Shown here piece by piece: positions 1 through 10,409 of a stretch of DNA of 64,000 nt. The stretch is from positions 447,049 through 511,048 of the forward strand of contig CAUYUJ010002080.1 of the NCBI GenBank assembly GCA_963575745.1, read 5' to 3'. The notes beneath the pieces were generated by a model. That model had not been told where the DNA came from. It saw nothing but the letters and a program-made list of their open reading frames with translations, and searched no databases. The number at the start of each line of letters is the position of its first letter. Position 1 is the first letter of the stretch. This DNA is from Prorocentrum cordatum (Eukaryota; Sar; Dinophyceae; Prorocentrales; Prorocentraceae). The position numbers and the translations under genes were made by a program.

Positions 1-98
1 ACCCACCTCGCGCGCAGCCCGGCCGAACGGAGGGGCCAGCTCGGAGAGGAAGAGCGCAAAGCGGCAGCGGCCCGCATGAATTTCAATTGTTTCCGCAG

Positions 99-346
99 GA
101 GCGCATCGCCAACCCCCCCCCCACGCCAACCTCCTCACCTGGTTCGACATGCCCCGTGACAGAACGCAGCGGGCTGGTCACTTCACGAGCGTCTGCGACG
201 GCCTCAGCTACCGCTTGCTTCGCGCGGTGGGCGCGTCGAACACCCAGCTCGCCCTGATCCTGCAGCGCAACGGCATGGCCTGCCAGGCGGACGCACAACA
301 GATGGCACACATGACGGGCCAGCTACACGCCGATTTGGACACATGA
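99..346 (+). other. possible 3'-terminal exon of an unrecognised gene
   Basis: A pyrimidine-rich stretch ending in TTTCCGCAG at 90-98 looks like a 3' splice site. It is followed by coding-like sequence. From about 119 frame 2 reads HANLLTWFDMPRDR and stays open to a TGA at 344-346. The region just after the putative splice site (ERIAN) is in frame 3, and the two frames meet at a run of ten C at 113-122, so a one-base change in that run would join them. No domain is recognised. It could equally be GC-rich chance sequence. The splice-site reading is inference. Confidence 0.25.
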
Positions 347-1320
347 CCGAGGGCTCGCTGGGCAATCTTGCCTCGGCCGTGTTTTCGGCCCAATGCCGAG
401 CGTCTCTCACTGATGCGCCCGCGCGCGAGCAGGCTCAGGGTGCCCATGGCGCCGCAGCCAGATCGAGCCGATGTGGAATGGGCTCTTCAGCCCTTGGAGC
501 GGCAACGAGCCCGCGTGCAGCACCAGCTGCCGCCAACGCCGACACATCAGCAGCACTGTAGGCGGCACCCACATTCATATCATTCAGTCTCCGACTCACG
601 AACACTCAGACCTACTCGTACTCAGACTCACTCGTAGTCATTCATGCTCAGACCCATCCACAGTCAGATTTACCCACACCTCAGATTCATTCGCGCTTCG
701 ATGCGTTCTTAGTCCGATTTCCGCATATCCAGACCCGCTCATATGCATATCTTCTCATACTGAGGCTCATTCATATTTCAACTCAATTTCACCCGGGCTC
801 ACATTCAGATTCACTTTCTTTCTGATAACTCACGTCCAGGTTTTCTCATAGACTGTTCTTTTTGGTGGTTTAATGTTCCCTCGCTCTTTCATTTGTGTCT
901 CCTTCATCTCTCCTGAAAGACGTCCAGAGGATGAGGAGGAGGAAGAAGAGGAGGACGTCACAGAAGTAGTCGTGGATGCCGTCTGTGTCGCGCATGTCAT
1001 CTACGTCCGCTGGGTCGCCGGCGCCCCCAGACTCGCAGACACACTTTCTCAGAAGTGCCAGGAGTATGAGATGTGCATATGAGATTTCCGCGTCGAGAAT
1101 GTTTTTTTGAGTGGTGGCCGGGTTGTTCGAGAGACACGTGAATCTCCAGGGGAAACGAGGAGAAGGGTTAGCAGGGATAAGAGGACAAGGGGGAGCAGGG
1201 GGATGCAGAGAACGGCTGGGTGGATGAGGCGACAAGGAGGCGGAGGAGGACGAGGGGGAAGGAGCGGTGGCAGGGGCCGAGGGGGCGGAGAAGGCATCCT
1301 TTTTGTCCGCCTTTTCTGTC
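347..1320. repeat. unassigned; degenerate CTCAGAC-type minisatellite at about 570-850
   Basis: No gene is recognised here. From about 570 to 850 the plus strand is a degenerate array of short units built on CTCAGAC, CATTCAT and CACTCAC words, clearly lower in GC than its surroundings. Beyond it (870-1320) there is a short GAGGAGGAAG run near 930-955 and otherwise nothing I can name. Confidence 0.5.
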
Positions 1321-1412
<92 letters not shown>

Positions 1413-1478
1413 GTCATCATCATCATCATCATCGTCATCATCATCATCATCATCATCATCATCACCATCATCATCGTC

Positions 1479-1510
<32 letters not shown>

Positions 1511-1536
1511 CATCATCACCATCATCACCATCGCCA
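1321..1536 (+). repeat. (TCA)n microsatellite
   Basis: About 215 bp of TCA/ATC trinucleotides with scattered CGT and ACC interruptions. It produces spurious poly-His, poly-Ile and poly-Met open frames on both strands. Confidence 0.95.
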
Positions 1537-1569
1537 CCCTTTTTCTACCTCCTCCTCCTCCTCCAGGGG

Positions 1570-1803
1570 CAAGTCGTACAGCCTGGAAGTGCCTCACACA
1601 TGGGGGGCATCCCGGAGAGGAACGTCAAGGTCTTTCCCTCCCCACAAGCCCTCCCTCTCTTCCCCCTTCCTCCCCCTTGCCGCCCCGGGAGAGGTGAAGC
1701 TGCAGCTGTCCCCCCTCGTCGCCGAGAGCCCCCAGAGGTGCTTCGAGAAGTACGCCCAGCGGTTGGGCGAGAGGCTCTCGTGCGCCACCATCTGCAGGCA
1801 GGG
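1570..1803 (+). other. possible exon, unknown product
   Basis: Frame 2 from about 1690 reads EVKLQLSPLVAES and then YAQRLGERLSCATICRQ, amphipathic and balanced in composition, unlike the low-complexity frames around it. It ends near a CAG at 1801-1803. There is no recognisable domain and no supporting start codon. Exon status is inference from composition only. Confidence 0.2.
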
Positions 1804-2135
1804 CCCATTCCGATCGGATCCGATTCGGTATCGATTCCAGCTGGCACGATCCCGCTCGACGGCGACGTGCCGACGATCCGATGCGAGCCGATGTTTTTGC
1901 TGGGGGCGTTGTTGTGCATCTCGGCCCAGCCGATCCGATCCGACTCCGGCTCCGTGCCGATGCGGCCCGATCCCGTGCACGGTCCCTCAGTAGCAGATCA
2001 TGGGAGCCTTGCATGTTCTCGTAATTCCTTCGTCAGAGTGCATTGGCGTGCGCTAGCGTCTGGCAGTTGATGAGAGAGCGCCGAGTTTGCGTCGATGGGC
2101 GTCGATTCAGCGTCGATCGGCGTCGATTCGGAAGA
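1804..2135 (+). repeat. degenerate GATCCGA / GTCGATT short repeats
   Basis: The words GATCCGA, CGATTC and GATCGG recur many times between 1810 and 1980. At 2090-2131 GCGTCGATTC/GCGTCGATCG alternates about every 17 bases. No coding content is recognised. Confidence 0.5.
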
Positions 2136-2362
2136 GCCAACAGGATGATATGGCAGGCCCCACGAGTTGCCGCAGAAGACTCTGAACAGATCCGATCTAT
2201 CGATTCGATGTGGACAGGTACCGTGTTCACCAGGCGCGTTCCAATACTCGCAAAGTGCATATTCACGAATGTCCGAAACAAAATATGCATCCCCCGCGGC
2301 GGATGCAGGCCGTTTGCGAGTAGTTGCTTAGCGAGCAGTGGAACGCGCTCATCTATGTGTGC

Positions 2363-2520
2363 AGGTGGGACAGGCTGCAGGCCGCCGCCAACGAGCAGCT
2401 GGCCGGCGGGCACGTGGGCAAACTGGAGTGTTTCTGGATCCACGAGCCCGGCGCGCAGCCCTGCCCCGAGGCTCGGGGGGAGGGCGGAGCCTTCATCTGT
2501 TCGACTACACATAAGAGATA
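2363..2520 (+). other. possible exon, unknown product
   Basis: The sequence after TATGTGTGCAG (ends about 2364) could follow a 3' splice site. It reads WDRLQAAANEQLAGG and then KLECFWIHEPGAQPCPEA in one frame before a stop at 2519-2521. The composition is protein-like, but no family is recognised. 2136-2362 and 2521-2690 hold nothing I can name. Confidence 0.25.
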
Positions 2521-2693
2521 AGAGTGACCTTCCGCCAGAGTGACCGTTGGTGCAGGCCCCATGGGGCCCCCCAGATAGTTGAATGCGATGCGATGGCAGC
2601 AGCTTGCGCGCCGGGTGGTTTCCCCGAAAGCCCCCCTTGGCCGCGCACTAAAGGTAACTCTTGCCCAGGGTCACTCTTGCGTGTAGTCGATCT

Positions 2694-2757
2694 GCCCGCT
2701 TCCTCCACGTCGTCCTCCTCCTCCGCCTCCTCCTCTTCCTCCTCCTCCTCCTCCATG
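2694..2757 (+). repeat. (TCC)n tract next to the spliced-leader relict
   Basis: Imperfect TCC repeats with CGT, GCC and TTC interruptions end five bases before the leader-like sequence at 2762. Confidence 0.85.
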
Positions 2758-2761
2758 TTCT

Positions 2762-2783
2762 TCCGTAGCCATTTTGGCTCCAG
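2762..2783 (+). other. dinoflagellate spliced-leader relict
   Basis: The 22 bases match the dinoflagellate trans-spliced leader consensus (D, then CCGTAGCC, then ATTTTGGCTC, then AAG) at every position except 2781, where C replaces A. From established knowledge, a leader is added only to mRNA, so a genomic copy marks either an SL RNA gene or a reverse-transcribed, re-integrated message. An SL RNA gene needs a GT donor straight after the leader; here AACCAG follows, so a relict from retroposition is the better reading. The downstream 60 bases contain no recognisable coding sequence. Confidence 0.8.
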
Positions 2784-2844
2784 AACCAGTGGGGCGAGGG
2801 GGGTGTCCGGTCGTGCGGCTGGCCCCACCGGGTCCCCGCTGGTT

Positions 2845-4028
2845 ATCCGCAAGGGCTTCGCCCCCTGCCGCCGGCCCCTTCGCTCGGAGAATGGGCCATG
2901 GAAGAGCGAAATCATGAGGCTTTGGCTTCGCCGTGAAGCAGTGTCGGGACATGTTTGTTTTTCGATCCTGACCCTACGGATCTACGTGAGGGGTGCCGCC
3001 GAATTTCAGAAATGTATCAAATGCCATGTGTTTTTGGACACTGACCCCGCCGATCTGCGTGAGGTGTGCCACCGAATGTCAGAAATGTAGCAAATCCTAT
3101 GTTTTTGGACCCTGACCCTGCCGATCTGCGTGAGGTGTGCCACCGAGTGTCAGAAATGTTGCAAATCCCATGTGTTTTTGGGCCCTGACCCCGCCGATCT
3201 GCATGAGGGGTGCCACCGAATTTTGGAAATTGTAGCAAATCCCATGTGTGTTTTTGGACCCTGACCCCGCCGATCTGCGTGAGGGGTGCCACCGAATTTC
3301 AGAGATGTATCAAATGATATGTGTTTTTTGACCCTGGCCCCGCCGATCTGCGTGAGGGGCGCCACCGAATTTCAGAAATGTGGCAAACCCTTTGTGTTTT
3401 TGGACTTGACCCTGCCGATCCGCGTGAGGGGTGCTACCGAATTTTAGAAATGTGGCAAATCCCGTATGTGTTTAGACCCTGACCCCGCCGATCTGCATGA
3501 AAAGTGCCAGGGAATTTCAGAAATGTGGCAAATCCCCTTGTGTCATTTGGACCCTGACCCCGCCGATCTGCGTGAGGGGTGCCAGGTTGTGTGTGTATAT
3601 ATATAAACACAAAAAATGTTTTTGGACCCTGACCCTGCCGATCTGCGTGAGGGGTGCCACCGAATTTCAGAAATGTGGTACATCCCCTATGTTTTTGGAC
3701 CCTGACCCCGCCGATTTGGGTGAGGTGTGCCACCGAATGTTTTAGAAATGTGGCAAATCCTATGTGTTTGTTGACCCTGACCCCGCCGATATGCGTGAGG
3801 GTTGTCAATTTCTACCCTTCCCAGCGATTCAGACAATACGATTTGGGCGTGGTAAACTGCCCGTTTTGGGCCTCCCCCCCTCGCGCGGTCCATCAACAAG
3901 GAACAGTCAGCAGCAAGACGTCAACAAGAACCAGTAAGCAGCAAGAAGCAGAATTGTAGCAGTGGAAACTGTCAGATGAAGCTTTGGCCTACAGCCTGGT
4001 GGCCCCACGAATGGGGCTGGCGGGTTTG
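2845..4028 (+). mobile_element. composite repeat, copy A (73-bp-unit element)
   Basis: The left flank (2845-2960, containing AATGGGCCATGGAAGAGCG) and right flank (about 3800-4028, containing CTACAGCCTGGTGGCCCCAC) both recur around the array at 27854-28819. Left flank, array and right flank together therefore form one dispersed unit. The last 200 bases carry CAGCAAGA/GTCAACAA short repeats. No protein-coding capacity is supported: the frames rotate because 73 is not a multiple of 3. It may be a non-autonomous element, mobilised by an unknown enzyme. Confidence 0.75.
2965..3800 (+). repeat. ~73-bp tandem repeat array A
   Basis: About eleven diverged units, each with GACCCTGACCCCGCCGATCT, then GCGTGAGGGGTGCCACCG, then AATTTCAGAAATGTGGCAAA and TCCCATGTGTTTTTG. 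One unit near 3585-3620 carries an inserted GT/AT-rich stretch. Open frames on both strands here are repeat artefacts. Confidence 0.95.
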
Positions 4029-5200
4029 ACATTGCGGCAGGAGGTTCGTGATTTTACCAGCTTCCGGGCCCGCGTGCTCGCGCATCTACGAGTCACTCAC
4101 GGCAGCCATGCCGGCCAGCCGCCAACGCGGGCAGCCGCCGGGCTGGAGCGGCAAAGGACGCGTTGGCGGTGGCGGCGGCGGCAGCCAACGGCCTTGGCAT
4201 GCTGCCGCGGCTGAAGCTGCGCCCGTCGGCCCGCGCAAGCCGTTCTGGAGCTGCGCGTGCGGGGAAGCGGGCAATTGGGCCTGCCGCGGCCGCTGAAGGG
4301 GGTGCTCTCGCCCTGGTCGCCTGGCTGCGCGGCAGCGCGCCCTGGAGGCCCAGCGCGCCGCTCGCGCCGAGGTGCCGCCAGGAAGCGCACTCATCTCGGA
4401 ACCTCCCCGGCACCAGGGAAGGGCGGAGGCAGGGGCGCGGCCGCCGCGGGCGGCCTGGCGGCCAACCCCGCCACGGGCGCCGAAGCGGCGGGCCCTGCTT
4501 CCGACGACGCCAAGCTCCCCGAACGCTTGCGCGCCATCGGCATCGAGCTCACGTCCGAGCAGCAGGCCAAGTTGCCTCAGACTTGCCCGGCCCCTCAAAC
4601 GGGCCAAGGCAGCGCCCACGCCGCAGTCCCAGCTGCAGCGAGCGCTCTGGCGGCAGGGTGACTGGCGCAAGACCTTCGAGCGGGCTGAGGCTGCGCGGGT
4701 GGCAGCGGCGGAGCAGACCCAGGAGGCCCAACGGCGGCTGCAGGAGGCCGACGACAGCCTTTTGGCCAGCAAGCTGGCGCTGGAGGAGGCCACCGCGGCG
4801 GATGCGGCGGCGTTGCGGGCGGCCAGCCGAGCGGCGACGTCGCTGGGACCAGCCGCCTCCGCGGGTCAAATCGGTCGCCTAGACCACGCAGGCGATGGAG
4901 GCTACGCGCTGGAGGGCAACGCCGAGCTGCACTACGTGCCCAGCTTCCTGCAGTCGCTGCACGAGGGGGGGGGGAACCGCGCGCGCGTGGACGCCGAGAC
5001 GGTTGCCTCGGGGGCGCTGGCGGCGATGGCAGGCCAGAGACGACGCTGCGTCCGAGGGGGGTTGACGACTACGAGCTCACCAATTGCATCTTCGGCACGT
5101 CACAGTCGGCGCGGGGGGCCTTCGCCGGGCAGCTCGTCGCCCCAGGAATGCCCGCCCCAGGTTGGCTGCGAGACAGCCCGGCGGCAGGGCCGCCCTTCAA
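4029..5200 (+). pseudogene. decayed LINE ORF1 (zinc motif plus coiled coil)
   Basis: Frame 1 near 4237-4275 reads FWSCACGEAGNWACRGRC, a Cys-rich motif comparable to the zinc ribbon near the N-terminus of the intact ORF1 at 18798. Further on, frame 3 reads LPERLRAIGIELTSEQQAK (about 4520-4575). Frame 1 from 4655 then gives a strong heptad-like coiled coil (WRKTFERAEAARVAAAEQ). The frame switches and the lack of a single continuous ORF show decay. It sits just upstream of the endonuclease remnant at 5555 in the same orientation, as ORF1 precedes ORF2 in a LINE. Role in life: RNA binding for retrotransposition (family inference). Confidence 0.55.
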
Positions 5201-5554
5201 GCGGCAGCGGGGCGCGCTGCATCTGTCACGTGCAAAGGCAAGGGCAGAGAGCGCGACTCGACCCATGGCTGCTTTCCCACGTGAGCCCTCGGTCGAGGCC
5301 CAGGCCAGCTGGGAGCCGCAAGTGCTTCGGTTGGCGATCATGCGCCATGCCCGGGCCCCGCGGGCGAAGCTGCCGGAGCAGCCGCCGGGCTCGACGCCGT
5401 GATCGACGGCGAGCCGCTGGGAGCGGCCGACGCGGGCTCCGGGGACGCCCCAGGGCCCGCCTGGGCCGCCTGCGCCCATGAGCGCCCGACGGGGCCCACC
5501 CGGGCGCCCGCCCACGTGGGCGCGTCGAGGCGCGGGCGGCGGCGCCCCTCGGGT

Positions 5555-6230
5555 TTCTGCTCGATCGCGACTGCGAACATCACGGGGCGGGGGCCCGCGC
5601 TGCGCGAGCTGGGGCGCGGCGCCGTAGACGCCGACGCGGCTGCCGCCCAGGAACGCCACCTCAACGAGCCGAACATCGCCCGGACGCAGCGCGCGGCATA
5701 GCGACGCGGCTGGAAGTCGGAGTTCTCGCCCGCGCGGCGCGCGGCGGCGGGCGGCACTTCCGGCGGCTCCTTCATCCTGACCAGGCCTTGGATCGGGCTT
5801 CGCCGCGCGCATCTCGGGGAATGGGCCCCCGTGCCTTTCGCGGGGCGCATGGCCTAGTGGAGTGTCTCCGCGGGCCCTTCGGGCGGCTTCGCGCCCAGCT
5901 CCATTTATCTCCGCGCGGGCGGCGGTCTGGGCGGGCGCGACCTCGCGCGCTCGTCCGAGGCGGAGGCGGCCGCGCGCAGCATCGGCAAGCCACTCGCGTC
6001 GGCGGGAGACCGGCAGTTCAAGCCCCGCTGCTGTGACCAGACCTGGTGGCTTACGGCGGAACGCGGCACTGTCGCTGCCATTGGGCGGCCCGCGTGCATC
6101 GGGCCATCGGGCATCGGTCGGCAACGAGCTGAATTCTTCCATCGCGCCCCCCAGCGTCGCTGTCGCACCCGTCGCCGTCGTCGACGAGATCTCGGCCAGG
6201 CCGCATCGCTCGGCGCGCCTGGCCTTCAAT
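5555..6230 (+). pseudogene. decayed LINE ORF2: APE-type endonuclease remnant
   Basis: Frame 2 reads FCSIATANITGRG, then DADAAAAQERHLNE (the QE catalytic region, about 5620-5665), then GGTSGGSFILTRP, then SSIYLRAGGGLGG and SAGDRQF in the place of the GDxN motif. In-frame stops fall at 5699-5701 and 5852-5854. The last endonuclease motif appears in frame 3 as ARPHRSARLAF (about 6194-6226), corresponding to the SDH/pHrP box. The order and spacing fit a LINE endonuclease of the exonuclease-endonuclease-phosphatase fold. The two stops and one frameshift make it non-functional. Frame 1 from 6306 (EEAEQRRRRQADLDEACRAW) looks like the linker before RT. Confidence 0.65.
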
Positions 6231-7910
6231 CAGCCTCGGCCACCGAGCTGGCCTCCGCCCCGCGGAAGGCCGCGCCCTTCCCCTCGCAGGCGCTCGTCGG
6301 CCCAGCCTCGAGCCGCTGGATAGGGGGGGCGAGGAGGCCGAGCAGCGTCGGCGGCGACAGGCCGACCTCGACGAGGCTTGCAGGGCCTGGCTGCGGAAGT
6401 GCGAGGACGAGCGCACTCAGTCCTTCGGTTTCCAGGGCGCCCGGGCGCGCCGCGCAGGCCGCCCGGGCGCGCCGCGCCTCGCTCGCGCGCCCGCTGCGCA
6501 CGCGGGCCATGCGCGGCGCAGCGCAGGCAGACCCGCGGCGCGCTCACCTTTCGCACCGAGGACGGCATCGCCGTCAAGATGGCCGAGATCCGCCCCAAGA
6601 CGGTCGTCGCCCCGGCGAGGCGATCGCCGGAGAGATGGCTGCTGCGCGGCGCCATGGACCGCCGCGATTACCTCCGCGAGCTGCAGCGCGAGCCGTACCG
6701 GGAGCCTCTGCAGTCGTCAGCCGTGCGCTCTCTGAGCGCGGACTGGATCCGGCACCACGGTGGCTTCGCGCGGGCGATCGTCGGGAACGTCATCTGGGAC
6801 GTTGCTCACACATGCTTCAGGGCCTCAGTCTCCTGGGTGACGCCCGTACTGCGGCGGGCCACGCGGCACCCTGCGGCACGCAGCATGGGGCGATTGCCCG
6901 GCCACCCGGGCGTGGCGACGCGACTGCGACATCGCTGCGAGAGCGAAGTCGGCTGGGCGTGCGCATCCTGAGCGGTGCTTGTGGCGTCGCGCCCTCGTGC
7001 CCGACCCTCGCCCCTTCCTACCTGCAGGGTGGGCCCTTTTCATTTCTGTGCGCTTCAGTTTGGGCCCCAGCCTCAGCTGTCGGCGCGATGCGTTGCGCTT
7101 TCGGGGCAGGGCGGGCACCCACCCGAGTCGGTTATCCGCTCACGCGGGCGCCTCCCTCGCGTTCGTCGCCTGTCCTGTCTGGTCTCCCCTCTCTGCCGCT
7201 GCTGTCGCTCACCCGTCCAGCTCAGAGGATATCGAACTCCTCGCAGTTCGGCTTTGCGCGCCGCCGGGGTTGGACGCGTCGGCCCCCGCCACTGTCGCTG
7301 TCGCCGCCACCCGAGTCGGCGGCCCTGACGAGGGGGGGGGGCGGCGACAGCGGCAGCGCCGAAACGCGCCCAGAGCCCAGCAAGGCGAGAGGGTGCTAAC
7401 CCGATTCTGGCTGATGCTCCGCGGGGGCGCCTGTGCTTAGGGGGGGCCGCACTACCGCTCAACGACGTGGTGTGTTCCGAACCTGCAGGGTGGGCCCTTC
7501 CCATTTTCTTTACGCTTCAGTTAATTCTCCAGCCTCAGCTGCAGGCGCACTGCGAAGCGCCCTCGGGCCAGCTCACCCGGGTCGATTTTCCGCTCACGCC
7601 GGTGCCGCCCTCCCCCCCCCTCTCCTTCAGCCTCCGGATTCTCCGCGCGCTGGCAGGTTCGGCCTCGCGGATGGGCCCCTGGAGATGTCTTCTGCGACGG
7701 CTAGGTGTCATCAGTCGTGCACGGGGGCCCTGTGGTCGCAGGGCGGTTGGGGGTTGGCGCAGGTCGACCCTCTAGGCGCAGGCCCTAGGCATCGGGGCGC
7801 GGGCGATGCGTCTTGCTATGATTGTCCATGGGTCGTCACTTCCTTTGCCAACAGAAGGGCAGAGACCGCTCACTCGGGCTGCGTGGCGGCCGATCTGTGG
7901 ACGCTGACCT
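6231..7910 (+). other. RT core missing; ~461-bp-spaced direct repeat
   Basis: Between the endonuclease and RNase H remnants one expects roughly 2 kb of reverse transcriptase. I see none of its motifs in any frame. Instead the segment starting at 7021 (CCTGCAGGGTGGGCCCTT, CGCTTCAGT, CCAGCCTCAGCTG, CCGCTCACG) recurs in diverged form from 7482, an offset of 461. A G8 run lies at 7331-7338. Confidence 0.4.
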
Positions 7911-7913
7911 GGG

Positions 7914-8440
7914 GTGGACGTCCTCGACGATTTCGAGTTTGGGTTTCAGGTTCGCAAGGTCAAAGGCCACGACAGAGTCGCGGATGGCGGCAAAGGAGAC
8001 GCTGCTCGATACTTTCGCCCGGGCAATCAGCAGGCCGACTCTGCGGCCAGAGCAGGCGCCGCCCTCCGCCCCAGAAGTTGCGAGGCCGAGGAGAGATTCA
8101 CGGATGCTCGCCAACTTGCACAGGTGGTTGGCAAGTACGCTTGGGAGACCCCTCTACACCTTCCCTTATCCCCAGCAGGATGGCACGAGAGCCCTGGAGC
8201 GGGAAGCGCTTCCTGCGCCCATGCGCGGCGCCCAGGCCGACGGCCGCCACGGCCTTGCGCAGGCGCGCGGGGGGCATCGCTGCACGCGGCGCGCGCGCGG
8301 CGGCCTTGCCCCGTCGAGCCCCCGGCCGAGCGCGGGGCCGAGGGGGGGCGGCGCAGGCGGCGGACGGTGCGCCACCCTGTGTTCTGCAGCGCTTGCGGCA
8401 GCGATTCTCGCCAGAGCGCCGCCCCCTAGCCGCGTCGCGC
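7914..8440 (+). pseudogene. decayed LINE ORF2: RNase H and C-terminal zinc motif
   Basis: Frame 3 reads FQVRKVKGHDRVADGG and, after about 12 residues, FRPGNQQADSAARAGA. This is the C-terminal half of an RNase H1-like domain, with the conserved His and the gNxxAD motif. It runs on as LAQVVGKYAWETPL, typical of the region after RNase H in dinoflagellate LINEs, and ends with FCSACGSDSRQ, a Cys-x2-Cys-Gly motif like the C-terminal zinc knuckle of the intact ORF2. The N-terminal catalytic Asp and Glu were not found. Same orientation as the ORF1 and endonuclease remnants upstream, so one decayed element spans about 4.2-8.5 kb. Confidence 0.6.
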
Positions 8441-9858
8441 TCGGGGGGCGTCGTGCGAGGCCTGGCCGCGGCGTTTCGATTCAATCGTTCATGGGAGTCG
8501 CGAGGCCCTCGGACTGGCCAGCCGCTCACGGGCGATCGGTCGACGCCGCCGGGTTCGCTCGCATGTGATTCGCGTCTCGGGGGCGCGTTGGACCCTCCTG
8601 GCGGGTCCGCTGACCGGGCCCAGGGGGGCGACAGAGTCGCTCTCGACGTTTTCGGCTAGGCGGTCGGCTTGGCCGGCTCAGCCAGCTTTGGCCGCCCTCG
8701 CTGCCCCCTTCTCCTCGCCCCCTCTTGCCTCCGAGAAAGCTCCAAGTCCACCCCAGTATCCCTCCTGTCCATCCTCCGCGAGATGAGTAATTATCACGAT
8801 GCACATGCGGCCTCAAGACAGTAGGCCTCGCAGGCCACGCTCAGCACAGCAGGTCCAGTTCGCCGGGCAAAAAGCCCCCCCGCGCTCTTCTCGCCCAGGC
8901 GAAGGAGGAGGAAGAGCACGTGGACGAGAAGAGCGCGGAGGAGGAGGAGGAACAGACAGATTTGGAGGAGAAGGATTGATTGATCACTTCGCTAGAAGTC
9001 CTCGCAGCAACTCAAACAACGGCGCCAACCCCTCCCAGCTGCGCCAGCCGCGCCTGATTGGGCGGGGCCGAAAGACGCAAGATGGGAGAATCGACGACAC
9101 GATTCAAACCATTACAGAGGCGAGGAAAACACGCGTCAAAATGGCAACCGCCTCCCGTTTCAGCCGATCGGTTCAGGTGACCTCTGAGCGATTTCCCTTT
9201 GCGCGCCAAGTTCCCGCTAACCCTCACGTGCCCTCACTTGCCCTGACCTTTCTCCGCGTCCAATCACGAGGACTCGGCAAGCGGCACCAGCTCTTCAGTG
9301 GGCATCCCACCCCGTTTGTGGCGCGCGCAGCCCGCGGCTCATGCGGCTAAGATGGGACGCGAGGTGGGCGGAAGACGCGCCAGCTATGCAGCTCCACGCC
9401 GGCAGGCCTACGCGGACCCCGACCACTGAAGGCCCAACAACCGATGCACATGACAATTTGGGCCCCATCAGGGGCGCCAGTGAAGAACATGCGATGCCCT
9501 ATCGCCACGGTCTGCAGCATGACGCTCGCCTCTGGGCACCCCGTCGACGGCGCAGGAGGGCCCGAATGGGCCCGAACAAGGCAGCGCATGCATGCCTGCC
9601 TGTCTCGGATCCACCCAAACTGGGGCCCGCGAGCGGGCGGCGGCATTCCCCCCCCCCCCCGCGCGCGCTGGGGCGAAGCGGGGGCCTGGAGGGGTCGAGG
9701 GAGGGAGGGGCCGGCGGGCGGTTCCACCCCGCGGCCCCCCAGGCAGTGTTCCCGGGCCCGCCGCAGGCCCACTCGCTGGAAGAAGAGGCCCACTAGAAGA
9801 GTTGCCACTCCCCGCGCTTGGGGGGGAAGGGCGTGGAGGGCGTGGGGGAGGAGGGGCC
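8441..9858 (+). other. no gene recognised
   Basis: GC-rich and open in several frames, but without any motif I recognise. A GGAGGAAGAG-rich patch lies at 8900-8960 and a C10 run near 9650-9660. 9000-9300 is slightly less GC-rich and equally unassigned. Confidence 0.4.
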
Positions 9859-10045
9859 CTCCTCCTCCTCCTCCTCCCTCCTCCTCCTCCTCCTCCTCCT
9901 CCTCCTCCTCTTTTCCTCCTCCCTCCTCTCCTCCTCCTCCTCCTCTCCTCCTCCTCCTCTCCCTCCTTCCCTCCTCCTCCTCCCTCCTCCTCCTCCTCCT
10001 CCTCCTCTCTCCTCCTCCTCCTCCTCCTCCTCCTCCTCCTCCTCG
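9859..10045 (+). repeat. (TCC)n microsatellite, ~185 bp
   Basis: CCT/CTC repeats with occasional CCC and TTTT interruptions. It generates poly-Ser, poly-Leu and poly-Pro frames on the plus strand and poly-Arg, poly-Glu and poly-Gly frames on the minus strand. Confidence 0.95.
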
Positions 10046-10208
10046 CCCCCCTCAGTGCCCCTGGCGCCCCCGCCCCCCCCCCGCCGCCCCCGTGGCCGAC
10101 GGCGGCAACGCGCTCCGGGTGTGGCTGCAAGGTTGGAGGAAGACGACCGCCATGCCTCTGCGGGGAGGATTCGTCTGATCGCGCGCGGTGGCTACTGGAC
10201 TGAGACGA

Positions 10209-10401
10209 TCGGGCCGGGCGAAAGGGGGGGATTGGGAAAGGGGGGTTACGAAATTTGCTGCATGCAGCTGGTTTCGGCCCCACCGAGGGGCCCATTCCTC
10301 CATACATAGCCGCCTCCCGGCGCCGGGAGGCGCCGGGAAAATCAGCTACGTGAGCTGATTCTCAAACCCCCCCTTTGCTATCCCCCCCTTTCGCCCGACC
10401 C
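10209..10401. mobile_element. MITE-like element with TIRs, palindromes and a 7-bp TSD
   Basis: The left end (from about 10211) starts GGGCCGGGCGAAAGGGGGGG. The right end (to 10401) is its near-exact reverse complement, and the match continues inward through a second AAAGGGGGG block, about 37 bp in all. GAGACGA occurs directly outside both ends (10202-10208 and 10402-10408), a target-site duplication by position. Inside, 10311-10332 is a perfect 22-bp palindrome (CGCCTCCCGGC and its complement), and 10340-10360 is an 8-bp-stem hairpin (AATCAGCT). No coding capacity, so non-autonomous; the helper transposase is unknown. Confidence 0.75.
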
Positions 10402-10409
10402 GAGACGAG

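Noticed and set aside
1049-1993. Poly-Met, poly-Ile and poly-His proteins
   Set aside because: Translations of the (TCA)n microsatellite in different frames.
2965-3800. Possible CRISPR array or repeat protein in the 73-bp arrays
   Set aside because: Units are contiguous with no unique spacers, the genome is eukaryotic, and 73 is not a multiple of 3, so no frame is maintained.
5069-6229. 386-residue minus-strand protein
   Set aside because: Antisense shadow of the endonuclease remnant, whose plus-strand motifs are recognisable.
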